Shown one piece after another: positions 53,132-62,133 of a stretch of 64,000 nucleotides of DNA (the stretch's first letter is position 1; every line of letters starts with the position of its first letter). Under the pieces are notes generated by a model. The model saw nothing but the letters and a program-made list of their open reading frames with translations, was not told where the DNA came from and made no database searches. A program made the position numbers and the translations under genes. Origin of the DNA: Bacillota bacterium (lineage in GTDB: Bacteria; Bacillota; Clostridia; Acetivibrionales; DTU013); NCBI GenBank assembly GCA_023435745.1, contig JAEZMD010000010.1, positions 59,814 to 123,813 of the forward strand, written 5' to 3'.

Positions 53132-53992
53132 ATGCTGCAAAAATCGCTGATGGTGTTGAAAAATAATCCGATCATATTTATTATGATGGCTGTATTTATG
53201 CTTCTCATGGCGGTCATATCGCTGCCTATGATAACCCAGTCCAATAAAATAATGGATATTAACTCCGGTTTATATAATTCTTCCGGCAGCTATCCCCAAC
53301 TCGACATTCAGGATTCAATAGATATGATGGTTTCCTCCCTTATAGTATTTGCTTACTCGTTAGTACTGGGCTTTGCTAGTCTTGCATTTCTGTCAGGTTA
53401 TGGGAACATGATCGCGGCAGTAATGAACGAAGGGAAAGCAAGCCTTAAAGTCTTTTTGTATGGATTAAGAAAATTTTTCGGGAAGGTATTGTTGTCCGCA
53501 TTGTTGCTTGCCGGTATCATTATTGGTTTTAGTATTGTTGCTTCATTGATCACGACGCCATTAATAATAGCGGGTGCACTCACAGGCTCTTTTTACGCAA
53601 AGGATATCATCGAGAGCCAGAGAATGGTACAAATCGTCACAAGTGTTATTACGACTTTCCTTTATCCATTGCTGTTGATGTGGCTGCCAACAATATTTAT
53701 CGACAGACAGGATGGAGTTATCAACTGCTTCAAAAATGGCCTCAGGGCAAGCAGGAAGAAGTATTTGCATCTGCTGCCTGCTTCAGCCCTGATGATGATG
53801 CCGACACTGTTATTGTTTGTGCTCAGCGAGAATATACATGAAATATTCAACACGGCCGGTTATTATCTGATTTATCCATTTCAGGCTCTCATTTTGCCGG
53901 TTGTGATAACATATTTATTTGTCGTGTATCAGGCTTTTAGATCAGAAACCAGTATATTGCAAAAGGAATCTGAAACCAAATCAACGCGCTAA
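53132..53992 (+). CDS. Multi-pass membrane protein of unknown function
   Basis: 286 residues with about six membrane helices (for example FIMMAVFMLLMAVISL near residue 20 and a C-terminal pair near 240-265). GAGGTGG is spaced for ATG 53132; an upstream GTG is less likely. The SFYAKDIIESQRMVQIVTSV loop lies between helices. The size and topology resemble uncharacterised DUF-type permease-like proteins. Its 3' end overlaps apgM on the other strand by 12 bases. Confidence 0.7.
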   Translation: MLQKSLMVLKNNPIIFIMMAVFMLLMAVISLPMITQSNKIMDINSGLYNSSGSYPQLDIQDSIDMMVSSLIVFAYSLVLGFASLAFLSGYGNMIAAVMNEGKASLKVFLYGLRKFFGKVLLSALLLAGIIIGFSIVASLITTPLIIAGALTGSFYAKDIIESQRMVQIVTSVITTFLYPLLLMWLPTIFIDRQDGVINCFKNGLRASRKKYLHLLPASALMMMPTLLLFVLSENIHEIFNTAGYYLIYPFQALILPVVITYLFVVYQAFRSETSILQKESETKSTR

Positions 53993-55189
53993 AAACCTGT
54001 CCATCAGGGTATAGCCGTCTTCTATGAAAATGCCGGTCCCGCCGGCCTGGAACTCATCGTAGCCGGCAACGCCTGAGGGCTTTTCGCAGCTTTTTCTGTA
54101 AATAATGTACGGTACCGGCTCCGAGGTATGTGTTCTCAACGACAGAGGAGTCGGATGATCCGGCAGAACCATAATGCTGTAATCATCATATCTTGCAAGA
54201 CCCTCAAGCAGGGTTCGCACTACCAGCTCGTCAATATATTCGATAGATTTGACTTTATTTTCAATTTCAAATCGGTGACCGCATTCATCCGGCGCTTCTA
54301 TATGGACATAGACGAAGTCCCGGCCCTTGTCCAGTTCCTTCAGTGCAGCTTCAGCTTTCCCCTTGAAGTTGGTGTTGATGTTACCGGTAGCGCCCTCGAC
54401 GTCGATTGATTCTAAACCGGCGCACAGGCCGATCCCCTTGATCAGATCAACTGCAGAGACAACGGAACCTTCGATGCCATACTTATCGATGAATTTTGGA
54501 ATAGCCGGTTTTTTGCCTTCGCCCCAGAGCCAGATGGAATTGGCAGGACGAAGCCCACGGGCTGTTCTGGCTTGATTGACCGGATGATCCTTCAATATTT
54601 CATAACTCTTCTTCTGGAATGTTAGGAACATCTCACTGAAGTCACCTGTGGGAAGATAGTTGGATATATTTTTTTCAAGAATGTCATGAGGAGGAGTCAT
54701 ATTTCTTGATCCGGTGCCATTGTGCCATACCATGCAATGTCTATAGCTGATACCGGGATAAAATATGATATCGTCGCCGGACAGGTGCTTATTTATTTCA
54801 GCAATCAGTTCTGCAGCTTCACCGGTGGAGATCTCATCCGAGCTGTAATCGATCATGGTTGCGGATTCATAACTTCCATTGACATCCAGATTCACAAGAT
54901 TACACCTGAAAGCAAGGTCTGTGGCAGAGAGCTCAACACCCATGCTGACAGCTTCCAAGGGGGACCTGCCGGTGTAGTATTTTTTTGGATCGTACCCCAT
55001 AACGGATAGATTGGCGGCATCACTTCCAGGCGGGATACCTTCGGGAATTGTTTTGACCATTCCGATTTCGCCATTTGCGGCAAGAAAATCTATCTGAGGC
55101 TTGTTTGCGCACTGCAGCGGTGTCCGGTTTCCTAACTGGGCTATTCGATAATCAGCCATTCCGTCGCCCAGCACAACAATGTATTTCAT
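53981..55189 (-). CDS. apgM: Cofactor-independent phosphoglycerate mutase (archaeal type)
   Basis: 402 residues. The alkaline-phosphatase superfamily start VVLGDGMADYRI carries the first metal Asp. GSDAANLSVMGYDP holds the catalytic Ser-type residue (PGSDAANLS), and later YVHIEAPDECGH and LPDHPTP hold metal His/Asp residues. It interconverts 3- and 2-phosphoglycerate in glycolysis. ApgM is found in many clostridia. It has a ~115-base leader with its own promoter at 55312. Confidence 0.92.
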   Translation of the reverse strand: MKYIVVLGDGMADYRIAQLGNRTPLQCANKPQIDFLAANGEIGMVKTIPEGIPPGSDAANLSVMGYDPKKYYTGRSPLEAVSMGVELSATDLAFRCNLVNLDVNGSYESATMIDYSSDEISTGEAAELIAEINKHLSGDDIIFYPGISYRHCMVWHNGTGSRNMTPPHDILEKNISNYLPTGDFSEMFLTFQKKSYEILKDHPVNQARTARGLRPANSIWLWGEGKKPAIPKFIDKYGIEGSVVSAVDLIKGIGLCAGLESIDVEGATGNINTNFKGKAEAALKELDKGRDFVYVHIEAPDECGHRFEIENKVKSIEYIDELVVRTLLEGLARYDDYSIMVLPDHPTPLSLRTHTSEPVPYIIYRKSCEKPSGVAGYDEFQAGGTGIFIEDGYTLMDRFLAR

Positions 55190-55339
55190 AGTATGTCATA
55201 TCTCCTATCTGTAATAAAATCGCTTGAAGAACAGTATCGCCACCAGATTGTTTTAGCGTCAAAGCGGCGACATTCCTCGGTAATGGACTTTGCAGGAGTG
55301 TCCCGCCACCTATTATAGCAGACATTGAAAAAGTTGGAA
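55190..55339 (-). promoter_or_regulatory. apgM promoter and long, possibly structured leader
   Basis: On the minus strand TTCCAA (55339-55334), 16 bases, TATAAT (55317-55312), then a leader of about 115 bases to the apgM ATG. In the leader GGCGGGACA can pair with TGTCGCC and CGCTT with AAGCG, enclosing a GGTGGCGATACTG segment. No known riboswitch was recognised, but the length and pairing suggest cis regulation. Confidence 0.45.
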
Positions 55340-55467
55340 AGGTGAAATTCCCGATCAAAATTGCCGATGAATAAATCTTCCTGTATAATATAAACATATT
55401 ATTATCCGTCCCGAAATATATAATTATCCTGCAAAAGTTTTTGCAGGTATAATTAACATTTAAAGCC

Positions 55468-55515
55468 TATCGCAGCGATTTTCACACTTCGAAGGCTTGC
55501 AGCCTAGCTGCGATA
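55468..55515. repeat. Inverted repeat before the gene at 55556
   Basis: TATCGCAGC (55468-55476) pairs with GCTGCGATA (55507-55515), with CTTCGAAG inside. It lies 40-90 bases before the ATG, in the 366-base divergent region, and may be an operator or leader hairpin. No other site was recognised in that region besides the apgM promoter. Confidence 0.55.
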
Positions 55516-55555
55516 TGGTGTACGGATAGAATGTGAAAGGTTTCAGGTGGACTGT

Positions 55556-57070
55556 ATGAAGCGGATGCTTCTTATTACTGCGGGTGTTCTAATCATTGCG
55601 GCCGCATTTATGATATGGGATGCGGCACTGCTTAGGAATGTGGCTCAAACTACCCGTTATTCGCAGAGCGGGTCTGAGTATACCATAACAGGTAATACGG
55701 CGGCGGACAATACTGTTGGCGGTATGATCGGCATTAATGCTGAGGATATAGCTGCGGAGGGGTCTGAGCAATCACAAGAGGACGATACACGAACGATTAT
55801 CAGGAGTGAGCCTGTTCCTGTTACAGGGAATACCCCGGAGTACGATATGCGGATTACGGTATATGAAACATCCGATTTGAAGACCTTTCTCAGGATGGAA
55901 TATTTCCTGAATGGTATGAGTATCGAGAAAGAACTGGATGAGGAACAGTTACCTGAGATCACAGGAATATTGGAAAACACGTCAAGTCAACAGGATGACA
56001 TAAACACGAAGCAAATTCAGCAATCATTGTTGAATCCGGTCTATGGGCAAATATACCTGCTGATTCATGGCGGACCGGCGGGTGAATACTCACAGACCTC
56101 CTTTTACAGGATCGAACTGGCTGACAAGACCGTTCATAAGCTTTTTACTTATCCGGGTCTGTATGGAAAAATACTGTTTAACAGGGACTTCAGTTTGATG
56201 GCATACAGCTTTGACGACCCTCCGGTTATGAGCGTATATCAGGAGGATAAACTGCTGGAGGTTTACGACTGTAAAAAAGGAGAATATACAGTCAGAGGGA
56301 GCAAGGATCAAAATGGGCAATATCTAGGAATCAACCATAGCAAAGGTTATCTTTATGATTATGAGCTTGTAGCATGGGAATCGCTGAATGTCGTTAGGAT
56401 CAAGCAGGGTATAAGAGAAATAACCAACCCGGATGTTGAGCCGGTGGTATCGGAGGTCCTGTATGATGTCAGGAAAAACATGCTGATGAGCCCTGACGGC
56501 GGCGAATGGAAAATCGCGCCGGGTTTTGGAGAGGAAGCAGGAGACGCCGAGACGGAGGGTAGCGGACATCAGGAAAGTAGCAGTGATACTCAGGGAGAGA
56601 ATGCCGAAGCGACAGATGCGGGTGCAGGTGCAGATGCGGACGGAAACGCGGCGGTTGATCAAACAGTGAAAAATGACCCGACGGTAAGTGACCCGGTTCT
56701 GGTATTGAAAACTTTCTATACGTATCTGCAATCTGAAGAGGATTATGATAAGGCCTTGCACTTGCTCGGTGATGAATTCAAGCTCAGAATGGCTATGCTA
56801 AAGCAATTTGGTGTGCCGGAGATCAGTAAAAGCGATATTGGTGCGGAGTATAATCAGGAGAGCGTTTCGCTATATAAAGATTTGCTGAAAGCGGCAAAGC
56901 TTGATACAATTGCAAAGGAAACGAGAATAGATGAGAATACCGTGATCATCACATACTACCAAAACCTTGGGGTGTCTTCTGATTCTCAGGTTCGGCAGTT
57001 GATGTCGGCAAAACTGGTTCAAGTGAATAAGGAATATAAAATTGTATTGATAGAGGATGGGGTTCAATAA
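55556..57070 (+). CDS. Membrane-anchored extracytoplasmic protein of unknown function
   Basis: About 504 residues from ATG 55556 (AGGTGG seven bases before; an upstream GTG is less likely). An N-terminal signal anchor (MKRMLLITAGVLIIAAAFMIWD) is followed by an acidic, Thr-rich region, a beta-rich middle section (about 90-310) and an acidic Asp/Gly/Ala linker near 345-375. The last ~130 residues form a helical-plus-sheet NTF2-like unit (LVLKTFYTYLQSEEDYDKALHLLGDEF). No enzyme motif. The stop overlaps the tcdA start by one base. Confidence 0.7.
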   Translation: MKRMLLITAGVLIIAAAFMIWDAALLRNVAQTTRYSQSGSEYTITGNTAADNTVGGMIGINAEDIAAEGSEQSQEDDTRTIIRSEPVPVTGNTPEYDMRITVYETSDLKTFLRMEYFLNGMSIEKELDEEQLPEITGILENTSSQQDDINTKQIQQSLLNPVYGQIYLLIHGGPAGEYSQTSFYRIELADKTVHKLFTYPGLYGKILFNRDFSLMAYSFDDPPVMSVYQEDKLLEVYDCKKGEYTVRGSKDQNGQYLGINHSKGYLYDYELVAWESLNVVRIKQGIREITNPDVEPVVSEVLYDVRKNMLMSPDGGEWKIAPGFGEEAGDAETEGSGHQESSSDTQGENAEATDAGAGADADGNAAVDQTVKNDPTVSDPVLVLKTFYTYLQSEEDYDKALHLLGDEFKLRMAMLKQFGVPEISKSDIGAEYNQESVSLYKDLLKAAKLDTIAKETRIDENTVIITYYQNLGVSSDSQVRQLMSAKLVQVNKEYKIVLIEDGVQ

Positions 57071-57843
57071 TGCAGCATGCATTTTCAAGATTTGAAATGC
57101 TGGTAGGTCAAAAGGCAATAGAAAAGCTGAAGAATTCAAGGGTAGCCGTATTCGGAATCGGCGGAGTGGGCAGCTTTGCAGTGGAAGCCTTGGCGCGCAG
57201 CGGGGTTGGTAAATTTATTCTGGTTGATGATGATCTGGTCTGCCTGACAAATCTGAACAGACAACTGCATGCAACACGAAAAACGATTGGAACACCGAAG
57301 GTCGATGTTATGAAGGAGAGAGTCCTGGACATCAACCCGGAGGCGGAGGTTGTGACACACAGGCTTTTTTACCTGCCGCAGACCGCAGGTACGCTGCTCG
57401 ATGGTGAAATAGACTATATCATCGATGCGATAGATACAGTGACTGCAAAAATTGATCTTGTAATAAGAGCAGGAGAAAAATCAATTCCGATCCTCTCGAG
57501 TATGGGGACCGGAAATAAATTCGATCCGACAAAGCTGATGATTACAGACATTAGTAAAACGACCATTGATCCGCTCGCCAGAGTGATGCGCAAAGAACTT
57601 AGGGATAGGGGTATCACCTCTCTGAAGGTGCTTTTCTCCGAAGAACTCCCTTCAAAAACCAGGGAAACGGTTCGGACAAGCTGTAAGGAAAATTGTGTCT
57701 GTCCGGCCGGTACGGACAGAAAGTGTACGGACAGGCGCAATATACCCGGCAGCAGCGCTTTTGTCCCGCCGGCAGCAGGACTGATTATTGCTTCGGAGGT
57801 TGTAAAGGATCTGCTGGGCGGCGCGTGGAATCAAGAATCTTGA
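57070..57843 (+). CDS. tcdA: tRNA threonylcarbamoyladenosine dehydratase
   Basis: 257 residues of the ThiF/HesA/E1 family. VFGIGGVGSFAVEALARSGVG is the ATP-binding GxGxxG, LTNLNRQ the adenylation Arg/Gln region, and the C-terminus has DRKC and SCKENCV cysteines for a zinc site. TcdA cyclises t6A in tRNA to ct6A. TAATG overlap with the upstream gene shows coupled translation. Confidence 0.9.
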   Translation: MQHAFSRFEMLVGQKAIEKLKNSRVAVFGIGGVGSFAVEALARSGVGKFILVDDDLVCLTNLNRQLHATRKTIGTPKVDVMKERVLDINPEAEVVTHRLFYLPQTAGTLLDGEIDYIIDAIDTVTAKIDLVIRAGEKSIPILSSMGTGNKFDPTKLMITDISKTTIDPLARVMRKELRDRGITSLKVLFSEELPSKTRETVRTSCKENCVCPAGTDRKCTDRRNIPGSSAFVPPAAGLIIASEVVKDLLGGAWNQES

Positions 57844-57894
57844 ATCAAGTCGTATGCAACGATTTCTTAGCTGAAAATCGAGAGGAGAACAGAT

Positions 57895-58569
57895 ATGTTT
57901 GAAAAAAGAATCACCATTTTTACCGGCCATTTCGGCAGTGGTAAAACTGAGGTTTCAGTGAATTATGCGTTTGCTATGGCCGAATCCGGCAAAAAGACTG
58001 TGATTGTCGATTTGGATATTGTAAACCCGTTTTTCAGAACGGCAGACGCAAAAAATATGCTGGAAGAGAAGGGGATCAGGGTCATTACACCGGTTTATGC
58101 GAATACGAATGTGGATGTGCCGTCCCTGCCTGCCGAAATCAGTACTGTATTTGAGGATAAAAGCTATCATGTGGTGCTGGATGTGGGAGGGGATGATCTG
58201 GGAGCCAGGGTGCTTTCCAGGTACCATGAAGAAATTATAAGAGAAGACTACATTCATTATTTTGTCATCAATACACGCCGGCCGATGACACGTAATCCTG
58301 AGGAAATCATAGGAATGATCTCTGAAATACAGGCAAGTGCACAGCTCAACGTGGATCAACTGGTCAATAACGCCAATTTGCTTGAGGCAAGCTCACCGGA
58401 GGTGCTTGAGGAGGCTTCATCCGTCATCGGTGCGGTTTCTGAAAGGCTATCTATCCCTGTCGGCCTGATATGCGGCATGGAAGAGGTTCTGAGAAAATAT
58501 AATGGAGAGCCGGACATTGAGAGACTGTACTTGAATAAATACATCAGCCTGCCGTGGGATATGATATGA
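57895..58569 (+). CDS. MinD/ParA-like P-loop ATPase
   Basis: 224 residues. GHFGSGKTEVS is a Walker A; VDLDIVNPFFR carries a deviant Walker-type Asp, as in ArsA/MinD proteins; DVGGDDLGAR follows. No DNA-binding or membrane tail. In clostridia such ATPases often stand next to 2-oxoacid:ferredoxin oxidoreductase genes, as here (subunits begin at 60784). A role in their assembly is inferred. Confidence 0.75.
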   Translation: MFEKRITIFTGHFGSGKTEVSVNYAFAMAESGKKTVIVDLDIVNPFFRTADAKNMLEEKGIRVITPVYANTNVDVPSLPAEISTVFEDKSYHVVLDVGGDDLGARVLSRYHEEIIREDYIHYFVINTRRPMTRNPEEIIGMISEIQASAQLNVDQLVNNANLLEASSPEVLEEASSVIGAVSERLSIPVGLICGMEEVLRKYNGEPDIERLYLNKYISLPWDMI

Positions 58570-58639
58570 CACGCATTTCATTCAAGCTGTGATTAAGGCT
58601 TCAAATGTACCACAATATATACATCAGGAGGGAAAAATC

Positions 58640-60721
58640 ATGGTAAACTCGCCGGAACGGTCATTGAAGTTTGACAAAATAACGCTTGGCGTTTGCTATT
58701 ATCCCGAGCACTGGAAGGAAGAGCTCTGGGAGAGCGATTTACGGCGGATGCTGGAGCTGGGGATAGAAGTTGTACGCATTGCAGAGTTTGCATGGAACAA
58801 ATTCGAGCCTGTTGAGGGAATTTTCACCTTCGATTTTTTTGACCGGTTTATGGAACGGGCGAATAAATCAGGAATAAAGGTGATTTTCTGTACTCCGACC
58901 GCAACCCCGCCTGTATGGCTGACCGAAAAATATCCAGAGGTGCTTAATGCGTCAAAAGATGGTACACTGTACCGTCATGGCCTTCGTAGGCATTATAATT
59001 ATAATTCGGAGGTCTATAGAGCATTTACCGCCCGTATTGTGGAAAAAATCGCCTCTCATTATTGTGCTCATCCGGCTGTTATTGGCTGGCAGATAGACAA
59101 TGAACTTAACTGTGAGACAAATGTTTTTTATTCCGAAGCCGACCATAAGGCTTTCCGTACATATATGAAGGACAAATTTAAGGATCTTGATACGTTGAAT
59201 GATGCTATGGGAACAGTTTTCTGGAATCAGACATATACGTCATGGGACGAGCTGTTCCTTTCCAGACCCACAGTTAATGGAGTAAGCAATCCTCATCTTT
59301 CTCTGGAGGAAAAGCGGTTTATATCACACTCGACTATATCTTATTGCAGGCTGCAGAGTGATATAATCAGAAGGTATATGCGAAAAGGGCAGTTTATCAC
59401 CACAAATGGTGTGTTTGGGCATGTTGACAGCCATGAAATGACAGATACCGCGCTGGACTTCATAACCTATGACAGTTATCCGAACTTTGCGTTTGATTTT
59501 GACGCTGTCGCTGATCCAGGCATGCAGGGCGGCTTTTTTGACCGTAATTCATCATGGAATCTGACAAATACAAGATCTATTTCGCCAATATTCGGTATCA
59601 TGGAACAGCAATCGGGAGCGGGCGGATGGGATGCGCGAATGAGGCAGCCGGCGCCAAAGCCGGGGCAGATGAGATTGTGGAGTATGCAGTCAATTGCGCA
59701 TGGAGCTGATTTTATAAGCTACTTCCGATGGCGTACCTGTTGGGTCGGAACAGAGATCTACTGGCATGGATTAAATGATTATTCCAATATGCCTAACCGT
59801 CGTTTAGAGGAGCTGAAGCGTATCCGGGACGACGTAAAGAAGCTTGGCGATGTGACTGGGGCGGAATTCAAGGCGGATATCGCTCTGGTCAGAGATTACG
59901 ATAATCTCTGGGACGCAGAACAGGACAGATGGCACGGACCTCTTCAGCAGTTCAGTGAATATGGCTGGTTTTACGCGGCACAGAAAAACCATGTTCCAAT
60001 GGACATATTATACCTTCATAATAACGGCTCAATAAAAAGCGGTCTTGATGGGATGAAAAAATACAAGCTGCTGATATACCCTCATGCAACGATCCTCATC
60101 CGTGAAACTGCCGAACTGTTGAAGGCCTATGTAGAGCAGGGAGGTATATTGGTAATGGGAGCGCGCACAGGCTACAAGGATGAGTATGGAAGGTGTCCAA
60201 TGCGACCAATGCCCGGCTTCGCAGAAGAGCTCTGCGCAGTGAGGGTAATAGATTATACGCATGTTGGGCCTACTGACAGCCCGGAATATGCAGTGTGGGA
60301 TGCAGAAACGACGGAAGCCCCAATATTTAATGATATTCTTGAAGCACAAAATGGGGCAAAGGTTTTGGCGTACTTTAAAGGAAACTATTATGACGGTGCG
60401 CCTGCATTAACTGCAAACAGTCTCGGAAGCGGTACAGCATACTATTTCGGAGCAGGTTTCAGTATGGATACGGCAGGCGTATTTTTGAAGAAGCTTGGCT
60501 TTACACAGCCTTACGCACATATGGTTGAATTGCCGGAGACGATTGAACTGGCAGTTCGTAAAAAGGGAGGAAAGACGTACCTGTTTGTATTGAATTATTC
60601 GGCATCCGATGCTGAAATTAATTTGAAGCTCCCAATGACCGATCTGCTGACGAAAAAGAAGCTATCCGGTTTAACGATGCTTGAAAAATACGGAGTAATG
60701 GTTTTGGAAACACAGGATTGA
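58640..60721 (+). CDS. Beta-galactosidase, glycoside hydrolase family 42
   Basis: 693 residues from ATG 58640, chosen for AGGAGGG seven bases before. LGVCYYPEHW opens the TIM barrel. The acid/base Glu is in WQIDNELN (about residue 158) and the nucleophile Glu in GIMEQQSGAGGW (about 322). The trimerisation and C-terminal beta domains follow. No signal peptide, so it is cytoplasmic and splits short galactosides. No sugar transporter gene is adjacent. Confidence 0.92.
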   Translation: MVNSPERSLKFDKITLGVCYYPEHWKEELWESDLRRMLELGIEVVRIAEFAWNKFEPVEGIFTFDFFDRFMERANKSGIKVIFCTPTATPPVWLTEKYPEVLNASKDGTLYRHGLRRHYNYNSEVYRAFTARIVEKIASHYCAHPAVIGWQIDNELNCETNVFYSEADHKAFRTYMKDKFKDLDTLNDAMGTVFWNQTYTSWDELFLSRPTVNGVSNPHLSLEEKRFISHSTISYCRLQSDIIRRYMRKGQFITTNGVFGHVDSHEMTDTALDFITYDSYPNFAFDFDAVADPGMQGGFFDRNSSWNLTNTRSISPIFGIMEQQSGAGGWDARMRQPAPKPGQMRLWSMQSIAHGADFISYFRWRTCWVGTEIYWHGLNDYSNMPNRRLEELKRIRDDVKKLGDVTGAEFKADIALVRDYDNLWDAEQDRWHGPLQQFSEYGWFYAAQKNHVPMDILYLHNNGSIKSGLDGMKKYKLLIYPHATILIRETAELLKAYVEQGGILVMGARTGYKDEYGRCPMRPMPGFAEELCAVRVIDYTHVGPTDSPEYAVWDAETTEAPIFNDILEAQNGAKVLAYFKGNYYDGAPALTANSLGSGTAYYFGAGFSMDTAGVFLKKLGFTQPYAHMVELPETIELAVRKKGGKTYLFVLNYSASDAEINLKLPMTDLLTKKKLSGLTMLEKYGVMVLETQD

Positions 60722-60783
60722 CTTGCAATTGCCGGAAATGAGATTTATAATTAAAAAAATCGCTATAGAATGTGAGGTGCGAT

Positions 60784-60990
60784 ATGGCAAAGGTTACTTT
60801 TAATGAAGAACGCTGCAAGGGCTGCAAGCTTTGTGTATCTGTATGCCCTAAAAACATAGTCCTGATTGATGAAGAAAAGCTTAATCTGAAGGGATTTCAT
60901 CCGGCAGGAGTAAAAGAAATGGAAAAGTGCATCGGGTGTGCTTTTTGTGCGACTATTTGTCCGGACTGTGTTATAGAAGTCGAGAAGTAA
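60784..60990 (+). CDS. 2-oxoacid:ferredoxin oxidoreductase, ferredoxin-type delta subunit
   Basis: 68 residues with two 4Fe-4S motifs, CKGCKLCVSVCP (about 14-25) and CIGCAFCATICP. It carries electrons between the catalytic core and ferredoxin. ATG 60784 gives the usual short N-terminus. First gene of the four-subunit set. Confidence 0.92.
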   Translation: MAKVTFNEERCKGCKLCVSVCPKNIVLIDEEKLNLKGFHPAGVKEMEKCIGCAFCATICPDCVIEVEK

Positions 60991-61034
60991 GGACGTTTAG
61001 CGCCTCAAAGGCGCGGATTACCTTTAAAACGTCC
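60991..61034 (+). other. Nested hairpin between delta and alpha subunit genes
   Basis: GGACGTTT (60991-60998) pairs with AAACGTCC (61027-61034), enclosing GCGCCT/AGGCGC (61000-61005, 61009-61014) with loop CAA. It starts right after the delta stop codon and has no T run, so it may adjust subunit mRNA levels. Confidence 0.65.
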
Positions 61035-61065
61035 AAGTAAGGAAACTTGATTGGGGGATCATATA

Positions 61066-62121
61066 ATGGGAGAAAAAATTCTGATGAAGGGAAACGAGGT
61101 TATAGCCGAGGCTGCATTAAGAGCTGGCTGCAGGTTTTACTTCGGCTATCCCATAACACCTCAGACAGAGATTGCACATTATTTCGCAAAGAAAATGGAA
61201 AGGCACGGAGGTACCTTTATACAGGCGGAGAGTGAAATAGCAGCCATGAATATGGTATATGGCGCCGCTGGTGCAGGAGCCAGAGTTATGACATCTTCGT
61301 CGAGTCCGGGCGTCAGTCTGAAGCAGGAGGCAATTTCATACGCGGCCTGCGCCGAGCTGCCCGCTGTTATTGTCAATATAATGCGCGCCGGACCGGGACT
61401 CGGTGGGATTCAGGCGGCGCAGGGCGATTATTTTCAGGCGACCAAGGGCGGCGGCCACGGGGATTACAGGCTGGTAGTGCTTGCGCCGAGCAGTGTTCAG
61501 GAGTTGTATGAGCTTGTTGTAGAGGCTTTTAATATTGCGGACAAATACAGGACGCTTTGCATGATTGTTGGCGACGGCATGCTGGGCCAGATGATGGAAG
61601 GCGTTGAATTCAAAGATAAGGAAGAGCTTTTTCAGGCTGATAAAAGCTGGGCGGCGACCGGAACGGGTATGAAGAGGGAGCATAATTATATCACCTCGAT
61701 ATATATTGAACCCGATGTACTTGAAAAGCACAATCTCAAGCTGCAGGCCAAGTACAGGACTATCACCGAAAATGAGACACGTGTTGAAGCTTTCAACTGT
61801 GAGGATGCGGATATAATCGTCACAGCGTATGGCACCGTATCGAGAATCATAAAAAATGTAATCAACTCAGCTGCTAAGGAAGGGATTAAGGTTGGACTTA
61901 TCAGGCCGATCACGCTGTGGCCTTTTCCGGCTGCAGCTTATGAGAAATATGCCGAAGTACCCAAAGCGTTCCTATCGGTCGAATTGAGCGCAGGACAGAT
62001 GGTTGAAGACGTCAGGCTCGCAGTGAACGGAAAGCGTCCTGTGTTCTTCCATGGCAGAATGGGCGGCATGGTTCCGACTCAAAAAGAAATTTTGGAGAAA
62101 ATCAGGGAAATTTTGAAGTAA
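61066..62121 (+). CDS. vorB: 2-oxoacid:ferredoxin oxidoreductase alpha subunit (VorB-like)
   Basis: 351 residues. KGNEVIAEAALRAGCRFYFGYPITPQTE and the GPGLGGIQAAQGDY stretch are typical of the VorB/KorA type. With the beta subunit it oxidatively decarboxylates a 2-oxoacid to an acyl-CoA, reducing ferredoxin. The wording is closest to 3-methyl-2-oxobutanoate (branched-chain) VorB, but 2-oxoglutarate is not excluded. Confidence 0.9.
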   Translation: MGEKILMKGNEVIAEAALRAGCRFYFGYPITPQTEIAHYFAKKMERHGGTFIQAESEIAAMNMVYGAAGAGARVMTSSSSPGVSLKQEAISYAACAELPAVIVNIMRAGPGLGGIQAAQGDYFQATKGGGHGDYRLVVLAPSSVQELYELVVEAFNIADKYRTLCMIVGDGMLGQMMEGVEFKDKEELFQADKSWAATGTGMKREHNYITSIYIEPDVLEKHNLKLQAKYRTITENETRVEAFNCEDADIIVTAYGTVSRIIKNVINSAAKEGIKVGLIRPITLWPFPAAAYEKYAEVPKAFLSVELSAGQMVEDVRLAVNGKRPVFFHGRMGGMVPTQKEILEKIREILK

Positions 62122-62133
62122 AGGGGAATGACA

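Noticed and set aside
55190..55312. T-box or known riboswitch in the apgM leader
   Set aside because: No specifier loop, antiterminator bulge or other consensus could be matched; kept only as an unclassified leader.
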